64,000 bases of DNA from Diphasiastrum complanatum. Its lineage: Eukaryota > Streptophyta > Lycopodiopsida > Lycopodiales > Lycopodiaceae. A program made the translations under genes and the position numbers. The notes under the pieces are model-generated. The model worked only from the letters and a program-made list of their open reading frames with translations. It did no database searches and was not told the origin of the DNA. Below are positions 33,211 through 45,555 of the stretch, piece by piece; position 1 is the stretch's first letter; the number at the start of each line of letters is the position of its first letter. The stretch covers positions 12,501-76,500 of the forward strand of contig MU832128.1 in the NCBI GenBank assembly GCA_029204225.1, read 5' to 3'.

Positions 33211-33290
33211 AAGGTGCCCGTAAACAGTTTAAGGTGCCCTTAAAAAGTTGAAGGTGCCCTCAAAAAGATGAAGATGTCCTTAATAGTTTA
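33211..33290. repeat. Short tandem array, 4 x 20 bp
   Basis: Units start at 33211, 33231, 33251 and 33271, each like AAGGTGCCCTTAAAAAGTTG with decay in the fourth. It lies in a wider region (about 33100-33480) in which GCGAAAAAGYCAAAGGTGC blocks recur at roughly 120-bp spacing. Confidence 0.9.
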
Positions 33291-34940
33291 ACTCTCTCAC
33301 ACTTTTCGAGAAAATGCGAAAAAGTCAAAGGTGCTCTTAAAACAAGTTTAAGCTGTCCTTAAAAACAAGACGAAGGTGCCTTTAACAGTTTAACCCTTAA
33401 AAATAGAGGACCTTCGAGAGATTTCTCTCTCTTCGCATTTTTTGGGAATATGCAAAAAAGGCGAATGTGTTGAAAAATAGTTAAACTGTTGAACTGTGAA
33501 CTAGTTGACTTTTTCAAAATAATTGAACGGAAGAAGTCGAAGGCAAGCATCGTAGTTTTCAAGAAAGTGCAAAAAATGCGAACTGTGCGAACTTAGTGTA
33601 TTTCTACAGACTGTTGAGAAGTACCAAGGAGACAATTGTGGGCTTAATTTCCAACAAATTTGGCTCATGAGGGTGGACTGAATGCCGTCCTTTCGAAAAG
33701 TTGACACAATCAGAAAGTTGTTCAACAGGTGAGCAACAACTTGGATTGTGGTGTCATTGATAGCTTCTATCAAATAATTGTTGTTAGTTCTGATTGGGAT
33801 GTCAGGAGAGAGAGGTCATAAAGGGGTTGATGAGTTTTTTGGCTCGTACAAGATGTGAAAATGAGACTTCGCCTCATCCCACATGGCATAGGCGTGAATG
33901 GCAAGGTCCTAGTTAATGTCAGAGAAAAAAACACCGAGTAAATCCCCATTGCTTTGAGAAGAGCCCGGCTACATGAAACCATGGTGCGACCAAAGAGTTA
34001 GACGACAGAGGCCAAATCTGAATGGCCATAGATATCTCCCGTTGGATAACCTACTTGGTGCCAGTATCGTCAGAAGAAGATGAGGATGCCATGATATTAG
34101 ATGAGATGCAGTAGCGACGAGATGGAAAAAAATGAAAAGATCTTCAAAAAAAGACAAAAATGCATTAAAAATAGAAGCAAAGTCTTTAGAAACTGAAGGA
34201 GGTGGAATTTGTGAGAACAAAGGTGGAAAATGTGGCAAGGAGCATGTAACAGGTGGCTGTGAGGGCTAATGAAGGTGTGCGAGAGTTTTTATCGCAATCG
34301 GAGAATGTCAAAAATTCAGTGTGATTTTTGGCAAGGCTTCGCTGAGTGAAGTGCCAAATGACTCAAACTATGTCCTTATATAGGCGATAATTTGAGTGCA
34401 TATTAGGAGAAGTACACTTTTTCCAGTTCAGTTCCAACCAAATTTTTGTAGGGACCTTTCTCTCATAATTCTAAGATCTCAAAAAAGTCTACGAAGGTTC
34501 AGAGGGTATTTTTGATGCCCTGCAAAGGTTCACCAGCTCTGCAAAGGTTGAACTCTCGCAGGAAGTGAACTCTCACACGACATGCTCTGTATATCAGTTT
34601 TTCATGATCTAACCACATAGGCAGATCAAGTTTGCTGTCCTGAGTCCAAAAATGTTGTCTACGAAGGCTGGTTTGAAGGTTTTGATGCCCTACGAAGGTT
34701 CCTTAGATACAACTTCCCCGAACCTTCGCAGACACTCAAATTTGACTGATTTTTCATCGATAACATTCGTAGAGATTTCTATGGGCCCATCTAGGTTAGA
34801 TCTGACTATGGAAGCTTTTGCAAAGGTTCTTTTGAAAATTTGGTTGCTGATTCATCAGTTTAAGTGATTTTCACCCCTATTTTTGGTACTTTTTCTCGAG
34901 ATCTATGCTTTAGATCTACATTTTTTGAGGCTAAGTAGTA
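33291..34940. other. Non-coding, repeat-scarred
   Basis: No gene is recognised. A diverged direct repeat occurs at 34488-34531 and 34658-34702 (TCTACGAAGG..., then TTTTGATGCCCTRC and AAGGTT). The decamer-like word ACGAAGGTTC recurs. This may be LTR material 3' of the minus-strand gypsy element. Confidence 0.35.
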
Positions 34941-34949
34941 TTTGATGAT

Positions 34950-35112
34950 GATCTGCTACCCTTATGATCTCATCTGGATCTAGATCCTATTTGGATCCTA
35001 TTGGATCTTGTTTGATCTGTCCAGATCTTGCATGACATTGCTGAATCCTTGATGGATCTTGTTTAATCTGGCTAGATCTATTTGGATCTGATTTATTTTC
35101 CTTAGATCTGGC
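34950..35112. repeat. Degenerate ~10-bp repeat with phased GATC
   Basis: GATC occurs at 34950, 34966, 34977, 34983, 34994, 35004, 35014, 35024, 35055, 35075, 35085 and 35105. Most gaps are 10 or 11 bp or a multiple of that, and AATC fills two of the missing slots (35044, 35065). The apparent unit is close to GGATCTTGTT. The period is not a multiple of three, so this is DNA-level repetition. Confidence 0.75.
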
Positions 35113-35179
35113 TGTGATGACTCTTGTGATGGATGATCTACCTCTTGTATCCATTGTTGGTCATTCGCAAGCTGAACCT

Positions 35180-36000
35180 GTCTTACTATGGTGGCCAATA
35201 CTTGTGAAGTCGGCTACCGTTGATGGGTGTATCAAATGGTGTCCCATCAAGTTGTTCAAGGTTCATGGCTCCATGGCTTAGAATCTCTTTGACATGATAC
35301 GGGCCTTCGCCTGTGAACTTAAATTTTCCTTTGATCGCCTTGGTTTTATACATGAGGACTAGATCTCCAGATCAAAGATCCTTCTTGTGTAGCCAGCGAT
35401 CATGCCATGCTTTGCGACATGTCTTCTCAGCTGTCAATGCATGCACGAAGAATTCCTTCGATAGGACCTTGATGGTCTCATTGACGAAATGGGTCTCGCG
35501 ACCACTGACTATCTGACTATCTCCACCGGGCATCCGAAGCACACTATGATATTCTCATACAGGAACTTGGCAGTAGCTCGAGCATTAGCTATTCGCATTG
35601 CCTTGGCTTCTATCCATTTGGTGAGATAATCCATAGCCACGATGATATATCAAGCTTGTGAACTCCTTGCTGCTGGGTGAATTGGACTGATGTAGTCCAA
35701 TACCCACTTTTCAAATGGTGCTTGAGCTAGAACTGGATGCAATAGATCATAGTTCAATCTTGTTGGTTTTCTAGCTCGCTAGCACACGTCACATTTTCTC
35801 AAGTATTCTTTCGTATCCTTGTGAATCATTGGCCACCAACATCCTGATTGCAAGATCTTTTGAACTGTAATTTCAGATGCAAAGTGACCACCACCCATGC
35901 CTTCATGCAAAATTGAGATAATCTGAGTGGCCTCATGTGGGAGAATACATCTTCTAAGGACGCTATCAGATCCTCGTCGATAAAGTTGGCCGTTAATCAG
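35180..36000 (-). pseudogene. Ty3/gypsy integrase remnant
   Basis: The C-terminal part of the pol at 36150-37870, read on the minus strand. The zinc-binding region (about 35905-35780) has HEGMGGGHF, LQSGCWWPMIHKD and CDVC. The core has FEKWVLDYI, YHIVAMDYLTKWIEA and FGCPVEIVSDSQ. After FFVHALTA it jumps to HDRWLHKKDL, so the segment with the catalytic Glu (NGQVE in relatives) is deleted. The C-terminal domain keeps SGDLVLMYK (after a UAG), KGKFKFTGEGPYHV and DGTPFDTPINGS. Stops make it inactive. Confidence 0.78.
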
Positions 36001-36149
36001 CTGATACGGTCTAGCTTTTTAAATCAACTTTCGTTGTTTCTCCTTCGGTAGTGATTTATCTGGTTGGCCACGCATAAGATACTCAACTATGTCAGCGGCC
36101 CATTCTGGTACTGTATCAATGTAAAACAAGGCAGCATTAGGTAGCTCGT

Positions 36150-37870
36150 CATCAGGATGAGTAGCAGTTTCCTTCTATTTAATTCACGACAAATGATCTG
36201 CCATGTAATGATGTTTTCCCTTGCGAACCACTATTCGAAAATCAAACTCCAACAACAGAAGCAACCATCTAGTGATTCGCCCTGTGTTGCAAGTTTTATT
36301 AACAAGATAAAACAAGGTCTTATGGTCCATATAAAATACAAAATGAGTGGCCATCAAATAATGCCTAAACTTCTTGACCGCATAGATCATAGCCAGTGCA
36401 GTTTATCTCGGAGTCACTCAGTTGTCGGCTAGCAAATTGGATTGGGAAAATTTTTTCACACTCTCCTAGCTGGATCAAGACGGCTCCAATCGCATACTTG
36501 GATGCATCAGTATGCACGTAAAATTCTATCGTCCAATTGGGCGGTCGTAAGATTGGCGTCGAGACCAATGCATCTTTAAGCTTCTGGAACGCTTGTAAAG
36601 CTTCCTCCGTTCATGTGGTTCTATCGTGAGCTTGTAGATTGGCCTTGCTAACTCCACAAAATCTAAAATGAAGATTTGATAGTAGTTAGCGTGACCCCCA
36701 TGAAAACATAGACACCTCAAATTGTCCCTGGTGGTGGTAGATTAACAATGATCGTGATCTTTGATAGATCAATGGTGATTTCGTGTCTTGATATTATGTG
36801 GTCTTGTATCAGGCCATGTGTCACCCAAAATTGACACTTCTCTGGATTCAAGGAGATCTGATATTCACGGAATTGCTTCAACACTTTCTCCAAATTGGAT
36901 AGGTGTTTTGAGTTTGGCCCATGCATGTAGATCATCCAAGAATATCTCCAGGAACTTCTGCAAATGCTCTTTGAATGTCGATTGCATAACTCGTTGAAAA
37001 GTCCTAGAGGCATTACAAAGTCCAAATGACATCATCTTGTAGGTGTAGGTTCTTCATTTTGTGGCGATTGCAATTTTGTTTTGATCTTCCGATGCTATTT
37101 TTACTTAATTGTAGCCGCTGAAGCCATTCAGGAAACTGTAGACTTCTACTCCCGCTACTCGATCCAAAACACTTTCCGTGAAAGGTAAGGGAAAATGATC
37201 TTTCTTTGTGACGACATTTAGTGCCTTCAGATTCACACAGAATTTCATCTTCTCGTTCTTCTTGGGTACTGTGACTATAGGTGACACCAATTCTGTATGC
37301 TCAATTTCATAAATGAAATCAGCGTCTAGTAGCTTCTGCAACTCTTGTTTGATCAGTTCTGTGTAGTTAGGATTGCAGCAGTAATATATGCTTACCTTAG
37401 GGACTGCTCCGTCCACCAAGGGAATGGTATGCTGGATTACGGTTGGTGGGATGCCCTTCAGGTCTTTATATGTCCATGAGAAGCAATCCTTGTATTCCAC
37501 CAACAGTGCACGCAACCTTGTGAATTCAGTGGGCGTTAATTGCTCTCCCACATAAACAAGTTTTTTGCTATTGCTTCTTCGAATAGATCACTCCATCGGA
37601 GCACCTGGCTGTAGCGTTGCTTCAGCTGATGCTTCTTGTTAACAGGTGCCTTGGGTGGTTCCACCTTGGAAAATTTAGCCATTGGTGCTTTTTGCGGTGG
37701 TTGAGCTGGTACTTTTCTCATGCCGTATCGATCAAGCTCCATGTGTTGCAGGACCTATTCATCTATCAGCTCAACTTCTTCATCATATGAAAAGGCATGT
37801 TGCCAGGACACTAGATCATCTTCGACTTGCTCTGGTATCGGCTCTGCTGCTAACCATGCCACATTGCAAA
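36150..37870 (-). pseudogene. Ty3/gypsy RT-RNase H remnant
   Basis: Read on the minus strand. The region before RT (about 37860-37540) has EPIPEQVEDDLVSW and QVLRWSDLFEEAI. RT (37551-37105) has EYKDCFSWTYKDLKGIP, VSPIVTVPKKN and FLNGFSGYN. The next frame (37025-36717) has MDFVMPLGLFNELCNR and, where YIDDI is expected, a damaged YSWMIYMHG. The connection shows SLNPEKCQFWVTHG and GHANYYQIF. RNase H (36568-36184) has EFYVHTDASKYAIGA, FASRQLSDSE and HYLMATHFVF, and ends in HHYMADHLS. Frames shift at least four times. Homology to 12500-14020 ends at about 37870. Confidence 0.85.
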
Positions 37871-37978
37871 ACAAGAACAAGAAATGAACTAAACTAGACA
37901 GTATTTTAGAAGTCCAAGAATCAAGAAACCAACCAGTCTTTTGATTATTGGACATCCCAAGAACATAAAAAACAGGGT

Positions 37979-38662
37979 TGTAAGGGGTTATGCAAGAATT
38001 GCATCACAAACCTAGCCTATTTAGTTTACCTAAATGCTGATTCATACATTTATCCACAAACAAGAAAGGAAATCTAATTCACTCTAGGAAAGCAAGAAAA
38101 CTATTTCACTCTACTATCCACAACCACACACAAAGGAGGGAATGGCAAGATCATAAATGCATCACTCAAGAAACAAGCATGATCAAGGAGCTCAAGGGTT
38201 GCACCAAACTCGTGAAGGCTCTTCTCATTTCAGCATGGAGTTGATACAATTCACAAAAAGCTCCTCTTCACAAAGAGGGAGTCTCTTAAATAAGCAAGAG
38301 AGCTCCTTAGGTGGCATCCTAGTGGAATTTCCACATTTCACAAATTACAAGTGGAATAATGCTCTCCACTAGAGGTCACCATCAAAAGGTGGCTCACCTT
38401 ACTTTCTTTAAGAGGGGTCTACTTGCATTTATTACTTTGCCTAGAAATAATAGTTCCTACATGGTCATTCCATCTTCCGGGATTCACCATGAGGCTTACA
38501 CAGTTTCTACTTGAAAATATTAACTAGTATTCCTCGGCTCTCATACTCGGCTCTTAGTCTTTGTTAGTCTCATCTTCTCAAAGGCCTCCTCGGTCTAAGG
38601 TGAGAGATGCTCTTGGGTAGCTCTGGCCGAGTATCTTGGGGATTCGTCAGAATCAGCCAACA
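37979..38662 (-). repeat. Possible LTR next to a polypurine tract
   Basis: On the minus strand AGGGGTGGGA (about 38668-38677) is followed shortly by TGTTGGCTGATTC, the usual order of polypurine tract and 3' LTR. The far edge is set at TGTAAGG (37979) only because it gives a TG...CA element. No partner copy was found. Confidence 0.35.
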
Positions 38663-39385
38663 TCATCCCACCCCTAATGTGCAGGACCCACTGCAACTCA
38701 TAATGAATGATGTCATTCCGCTTCTGCATTGGCATCTGCGATTATAACTTGGAAAAGCGTAGATCCTCGTTCGCTTGCGTAAAACCAAGTGCTTATTGCT
38801 GCCAGTCTTTATCAAAAACTGCTTTCGGAATTTGCCGCAATGTAACCAGAATGTTTTATTACTGCAAGTGGTTGACATTCTCAAAATTGGAGAGTCTCCA
38901 GCAGCTTCACAACTTGCATGCCTGAGTGTTTTCCTCGTGTCTCTTTCTTTCGTTGCATCTGTCATGAATGGTTTCACTTATAGTTTTTGGGCAGATTCTA
39001 ACTTCTGGGAGGTCTGTATCCTCCATTTTGCTTCTAGGCGCTTCTGCAGTTCTTCTCTCAGTTGAAAGTCCAGTCTTGTCGATGCTCTTTCCTTGATGGG
39101 TTGCACAAATCTTGGTTATTCTCATCAGGAGCACCATGCAAATTGAAGTAACTACTCCACTTGGCCAGCCAGTCCTTGACGACCTCAGGTTTCTTCTCCT
39201 TCTTCTCACCTGCATAAACCTTTGGTTGAAAACCGAGATTGGGTGAAGACATCAATTTGACTTGATTCAACAGAACCTCCATTTGCTGATCTCTCATCTG
39301 ATTACGATTATTCATATCATTGAGTGCCGTACTCAACTGTTGACAAATCACCATATAAGATGGCGCACCTGGATTTGCAACTTGA
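38663..39385 (-). pseudogene. LTR-retrotransposon gag remnant
   Basis: On the minus strand a frame from 39354 has helical, Gln/Met-rich sequence. It then has VVKDWLAKWSSYFNLHGAPDE (about 39195-39130), which resembles the Gag core of gypsy elements (W-L..V..YF..H). Frameshifts follow, and weak coding continues to 38663 (TTCSNKTFWLHCGKF). No pol follows. The sequence passes directly to a polypurine-like tract. Confidence 0.5.
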
Positions 39386-40130
39386 TTTGATCATCTCAAA
39401 AAATTGCTAACACTCAACCAAGCCTAAAAGTAATGATTCAAACAATCTTAAATGGTCTCTAAGAGTTCAATGAAGCCTTCATACATATCCTATGAAGCAG
39501 TATGGACTGAGAACCATGAATTCTTGATTTCAGGACAGTTTCAAAAGACTATGATTCATCTTTTCCCAGCTTCAATTGATGTTCAACAACCTCCTACTAT
39601 CCAATTTCATGAAAAAACAAGCAAAAATCATGAATTTTAGCCCTTTCTAGGTTTTTTCACCATGCCCAATTGGAATTTAATGGCAAAAAACATGCAATCC
39701 AATATACAAAGCTATAACCAACCAATTGATCTGAACTTGCTGGATTTTGAGTTCTACCCTCCATTTTGTGCCAAAATCATAGAAAATAAGCCAAATTTGG
39801 CCACAAAAGAGCCTAGAATCCAAATACATGGGAATATCCAACATGCAAACTAAATTTTAATCACTTCAAAGTGTATTAACTTGCTAGAAATTTCAGATCC
39901 CTAGCTAATTCTGAGCTACACATGCTAAAACTCCAAAAAAGTCACCAAAATTAATTTCCTAGCACCATTCTCCATAAACCACAATGAATTTGAGAGAGAT
40001 ATGGAACATGCAAATTGAAATTGGGAAGATTCACCAACTTGCAACCTTGCTCCTCTCCTTGGATAAGAATACTAGCTGAATACCACCAAGTTCCAATGAA
40101 AAGCACCACCTCTCCAAACTTGTAAGCCTT
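39386..40130. other. Probable leader of the minus-strand gag element
   Basis: Non-coding. It lies between the gag remnant and the primer-binding site at 40131-40142, in the position of a 5' leader. No motif. Confidence 0.35.
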
Positions 40131-40142
40131 GCTCTGATACCA
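40131..40142 (-). promoter_or_regulatory. Primer-binding site (minus strand)
   Basis: TGGTATCAGAGC on the minus strand, one base from an LTR-like end (TTACAG). Confidence 0.75.
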
Positions 40143-40143
40143 C

Positions 40144-40589
40144 TGTAAGGGAAGCTCCTTAGATCCTATTTACAAATCCTAAACACAAAGGATAACACAC
40201 TATGGAGAAACCACCCAACCAAGTAGAAGCATCCAATCAATCTCTAGAAGCCTCACCCCCAAGCCAAGGAACAAGAAGCATGAATGTAGAGTGAGAGCCT
40301 GGCAATGAATCAAGAACCATGATGAGGAGTAGGGCGAGTTTGGACCCATTATATAGAGCCAAAAGCATTCTGGGCACTTAGCCATGCATAGCCCTAAGTT
40401 CCCTATACATAGATTCACCTAGAATAGAGTCCTATGCATGGACCAACTATTCATAGAATTGCTATTGATAACTCTACACATGCATACACTGTTTCATACC
40501 TTGTCTAAACTCCATTTAGTGTGTTCTGGGACTCACAAGGATATTAGTTACTTTCGGGTCACGTCCAGTATGACGTGGCATAACTAACA
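40144..40589 (-). repeat. Probable 5' LTR (~446 bp)
   Basis: It starts with TGTAAGG next to the primer-binding site and contains a minus-strand TATATAA at about 40355. The right edge is placed at AACTAACA (40589) by TG...CA logic only. Confidence 0.4.
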
Positions 40590-42223
40590 GTTGTTTCACT
40601 GGAATACCATGTATCCAAGACTAGGAGTATACTGTATCCTATGTACTGGTCATGGACATAACAGCAGGAGTGTAGTGAAAATGTCAATTCCCTGGGGAGG
40701 TTGCTCTTGTCTGGGAATAGTAGCAGATGACGGAACATCGGTTTTCTCTATGTCTTGCAATAGCTCATTTCATATAACGTTTATGTTCGCTTCTGATCTG
40801 GTAAATGTCTAAGTGTGGATGAATGTTCTTCCAATGTTGGTAAAGTCAAGGATATTGCAAGGCTCAAGGAGGAGTCACGTGAAGAAGATGGTATAGAGTA
40901 CCAATCTCCGCACCTAGGCACATCAAGTGGATCATTAAGATCCAAGGAGTCATCAAGGCTTGTTTGCATAAGTGAGAATATGAAAAGAGAAGGCACTATC
41001 TCATCCACCTCTAACACTCCTCAAAAAAACAATTGACATCTACAATATAGACCTTTTCTAGACGAGTACATATTTATACAATATATGAAGCGAAAAACGT
41101 ATTCCATTAGTTCCAATTTATTTTGCAAATTGTTTTTGAAATATTATGAATCATATTTTTATAATCGAATAAAATATGTAAAAATAATAGTACTTTTAAT
41201 TGTCAAAATTTAGAATTTAATTTTAATAATGAAATATAAACTTTTGAAAGCTTTTTTGAAAGGTAAAAGAAAAAACTCAAAAACTGCAAGTTTCGACATA
41301 AATGCTATCCAAAAAATACAAAGATGGATTTCAAAACAATTACACTATGAGTAGGTTATCACAACACAAAAACATGTAAGAGAAGTCTATGTCCACGAAC
41401 ATCTATCATTTTTATAACATGTCAACTTTTCACAATTTTTGAAACACTTTTACAAATTGTTTTTTATTTCGATTCCAGATTCAATCAAGACGGATAGGTC
41501 AACAGTACAACACTTTGAAGTGCACTCTGATAAAGGATATTATGCAATACGTAACCTGTATTTCGGTTATAACATTTTCATTTTCGAATGAAAAACTATG
41601 TCTCGAGCAGAATTGAATGTTATCAAAGTTAACATTCTATGCGGAAAGTATGATCTAGTGGAGAGTACAGATCAAAAATGCAATCACTGACTGATTGCCA
41701 ACCATCGAAACTATGAACATCATCCACAAGTAACAGAGTGATGGAGGAGCTCACATCAAACAAAGAGCTCACAAAGCAAAAGCATCTTTATTACAAAGAG
41801 AGTGTTCATATACAAGCAAGAGTCCCCTTTAGCATGGGGATGCCACATGGCATAGGCCTAATAAATGCATGAAATTCACTATTGGCCTCTACGTGGCATT
41901 TTAGACTATATATAGGTAAACTCTCGTTATCAGCCTAGGACAACATAGCCATGCATCCGCTAAACCCCATGGAACGCAACAGGCCAACTCCACTGGTTGC
42001 GCGCGACAGCCCTCCTCATGTTTCTGCACATTTGAAAGCTTCCTTAAAACAACTATGGCCGCTTCTTTTTTATCTGCTCCTTTGCCTCTTCACGGCCACC
42101 CACGGCTGGCTGCACATAGGGTCGCCCTGCTCCAGTGCCCATCCTTACCAGTTTACAGATCCAAAAAAGAGCTTCTACAGAATAAGGTGCAAGGTTTTTC
42201 ATGCAAAAACCCTAGCTGTGAAA
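40590..42223. other. No recognised gene
   Basis: AT-rich, especially 41040-41470. A 73-codon plus-strand frame (40815-41036), rich in Ser and Glu, has no family signature. The part at 41640-41940 looks LTR-like but has no partner. Confidence 0.35.
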
Positions 42224-43273
42224 TGTTGGATTTACTCCCTCTAGCTCTCTTGAATCCCATTTTAATCTGCATCTATTCATGCTATATATTTACTAACGTT
42301 GTCACGTAGTCTGCATATTTACGTACAAATTTGCACAGATGAAGAAAAGGCGAAACTACATAGTTTAAGGTGACAGGCGAAAAGGGGACACTATCCTGCA
42401 GAATGCCAAAAGTGTCCTAAAAGCTAAGGCACCCTGTAAATTTTATCCTAAGGCCATTCGTAAGAGTGACGCACTCTTTGCATCATCACCAACGTTCACT
42501 TCAGCACTGGCTGACATCGCACCCTTTTCATGCTCACCCCATGCAGTTGTGCTAACAGATTGGACAACGATTGCAGCCACCCACGATCTCCTACAGACAG
42601 CACATCCACTTTGTACTTTCACATCTGCACACCTGTAATATTATGTAATATATATACTGGACACCATTCGTGTAAACAGATGATGAAGAGAGCAAAAGAA
42701 GATGACATAAACGAAGTAGATGCTCTGAACATTGATTCTTCATTTTTGTCAAAATTAAGCTTTGTAGGGCACACGATTTCATCCGCTACGATATTGTGCT
42801 CTACCGCATTATTGACATGTATACATGATATACTTAATCTGATATAGTTCATTGTTCTGCGTTCAGATCTATGTTAATATTGCTATGCTTATCATTCATT
42901 CTGTCTGATCTTTCTAGTTGTTCTTAGTAGTAATAGACAATTAACATTTAGTCTTGTCTTTCGCGAATCATTCACGACTAATTATCAGTCGAGCACAGTC
43001 TAACTCTCCACGAATCATTCGCGACATATAGTTTGTCTTGCTATTCGCGACAAATTATTCTTCTGGCGCTTCATCTATTAATGTTTGGCTACGTAATCTA
43101 GAATGACCGTGATTTCTATCACTAAAGTTCTACCATTCTGATAGGCGTAGTCATGCTTACGGAGAGAGTCGTATAATTCATTCCGCTGTTCGAATTTGTT
43201 TCTCGTTCGCTTCTTGTTCGAGTTCGTTTCTCGTTCATGTTTGTCATAAATCCTTCCCCTCTCTCTCCCAACA
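42224..43273 (+). repeat. Copia D 5' LTR (~1050 bp)
   Basis: It starts TGTTGGATTTA and ends CCCAACA, directly before the primer-binding site. Its first ~660 bp are repeated at 45556-46186, which fixes the start. Toward its 3' end it has recurring CGAATCATTCRCGAC words (about 42963-43030). Confidence 0.85.
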
Positions 43274-43285
43274 TGGTATCAGAGC
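43274..43285 (+). promoter_or_regulatory. Copia D primer-binding site
   Basis: TGGTATCAGAGC abuts the LTR end. Confidence 0.92.
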
Positions 43286-43424
43286 TATTGTCATAGCTTG
43301 AATAGCTTTCACAGTACAATACTCTACTAGCCAATAGAGTAATTGTTTTCTTGTTCTGTAAATATCAGATTTTCATACTCAAGTCACTGATAGTTTCTCC
43401 TATCACTTAGACTAATTCTTCCAC

Positions 43425-45555
43425 ATGGATTTCCAAGGGAAAGCCAGTCCTCTCATGGACAAGCTTGATGGAGCCAATTACCATCTGTGGAAATTTAAGA
43501 TGCAAACTATACTAATGGCAAAAGAATTGTACGACGTTGTTACAGGTGAAGAAGAAAAACCCAAAGCGGACGACGCGGCAATCGCCAGATGGAAGCTGAA
43601 GGATGAAAAAGCTTTTGCGCTGATCATCCTCAACATCACGGATACCCAGATTGGCCATGTATCCGAGGCTCAGACATCGAAAGAAATCTGGGACATCTTG
43701 AGCACACTATACGAATGCGAGATATAGCTTCCAAGCTACATCTCAAGAAGAAATTCTACTCCCTCAAGATGTCGAATGGTGATTCTCTGCAGAGTCACAT
43801 TAATCAATTCAAGAACCTGCTAAGACAAATGGCCACTGTCGGATCTGTCATAGACGATCAAGACGTAGTGATGCAACTGCTTACAAGGTTTCCAAGTTCT
43901 TACGACAGCTGGGTGATGATCATCACGACTCATCCATAATTGACTCTTTTGAGAGTCATTACTATGTTGTTGCAGGAAGACACACGAAGGAATGAAGCCT
44001 CGAGTTCCTCAGTTGATTCTCACGCCTTGTACACCAACAAGAGCACGACAAAGCAGAAGAAGAAGAAGAAAGGTCCGAAGCAATCAAAACCAGACCAAAA
44101 GTCAACTTAGCACAAGGAATAGTCGAATCTGCAGACAAAGAAGAAGCTGTTCTGCAGATACTGCAAACGAAACAACCACAAAATACAAGATTGTCGCATA
44201 TTTCAAGCGAAGAACAACAGCAAAGGGCAGTCGAATCAAGTGGCGAATGCAGCTGCAGAAGCTCCACAGCCTATTCAAGAAACGGATCATGATGCCTTCA
44301 TGACCAACCACCAAGGAGCATCTAGCGACAGTTCTTGGTTCTTGGATTCCAGAGCCACTCAGCACATGACTAGTCTCACTGGCTGTTTTGAGTCCTATAC
44401 ACCTTACAGTACTCAGAAATTCGTTCACCTTGGCGACAATAGCACACAAGCTATTAAAGGTGAAGGCACTATAAGATTATGCTTTGCAAAAGATCAGTCT
44501 AAGCTACTCTCTAAAGTCCTGTATGTACCAAAGTTATCTACAAATCTGCTCTCTGTAAGCAGAATCACAGATCTAGGACACAGAGTAGAATTCGAATGTG
44601 ATCAGTGTAAAGTAGTTGATAGGATAGGCAAGATCCTAGCACTCGGAAAGAGGCATGGATACTTGTATAAATTAAGTCATTGTTTTTCTGCCTCTAGTGA
44701 AGCTCTCAGTACTTCAATTCATTCAAATAAAGGTTTACTTTGGCATTATAGACTTGGTCATTTAAATCATGCTGCTGTACAACGAATGTCTAGACAATCT
44801 ATTGTTCTTGATCTCGACTATCCTTGCGAAATGGTCGAGTTACATGTCTGTCAAGACTGTCTAGTTGGTAAACAGACTAGGAAACCATTTAAGTCAAGCC
44901 ATCAGCATGTTGCTAAAGGATTGCTAGATGTTGTACATTCAGATATTTTTGGCCCGATGAGAAATCCTTCGTTGAAAGATGCCAAGTGTTTTATAATCTC
45001 TATTGATAAATTATCCAGAAGAACGATGGTGTATTTCATAAAGAAGAAATCAAAAGCCTTCAACTGCTTCAGAATCTTCAAGGAGCATGCAGAAAAGGAG
45101 ACTGGAAGGACGATCAAGGCCCTAAGGTCAGACAACGGTGGAGAATATATCTCTGTTGTGTTTAAGGAGTACTGCCAAAGCCAAGGCATTGAGCAGCAAT
45201 TCATCACTCCTTATAGTCCTCAGTCTAATGGCTTAGTTGAGAGGAAGAACCGTACTCTGGTCAAATCTGCTAAGTGTATGCTATCGCATGCATCATTGCC
45301 CAAGAGATTATGGACTGAAGCTATCTCCACTGTAGATTACGTCCAGAATAAATGTTCGACCAAGGCCGTCTCAGACAAGACACCCCACAAGGTGTGGACA
45401 GGCTCTAAGCCTTCTTTGAAGAACCTAAGAGTGTTCGGGTGCATTGCCTACGCGCAGATCCCAAAAGACACAAGGAAGAAATTGGACTTCCAAGGTCTCA
45501 AGACCATCCTGATCCGATATACTTCGTCTGATAACACCTACAAGCTGTACGATCT
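43425..45555 (+). pseudogene. Copia D gag-protease-integrase, 3'-truncated
   Basis: Gag starts at 43425 (MDFQGKASPLMDKLDGANYH) and shifts frame near 43720. It is stopped at 43937 after IITTHP. The knuckle CRYCKRNNHKIQDC is intact (about 44150-44190). The protease reads WFLDSRATQHM, with Arg where the DSG triad needs Gly. Integrase has HYRLGHLN, CQDCLVGK, HSDIFGP, RSDNGGEYIS and NGLVERKNRT, so the D-D-E residues remain. A 484-codon frame (44240-45694) covers protease and integrase. After TYKLYD (45555) it runs into LTR sequence, so RT and RNase H are gone. It is inactive. Confidence 0.88.

Noticed and set aside
37979-40589. One coherent gag-only element with LTRs at 37979-38662 and 40144-40589
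   Set aside because: The two LTR-like ends do not match each other in sequence, so they cannot be a pair from one insertion.
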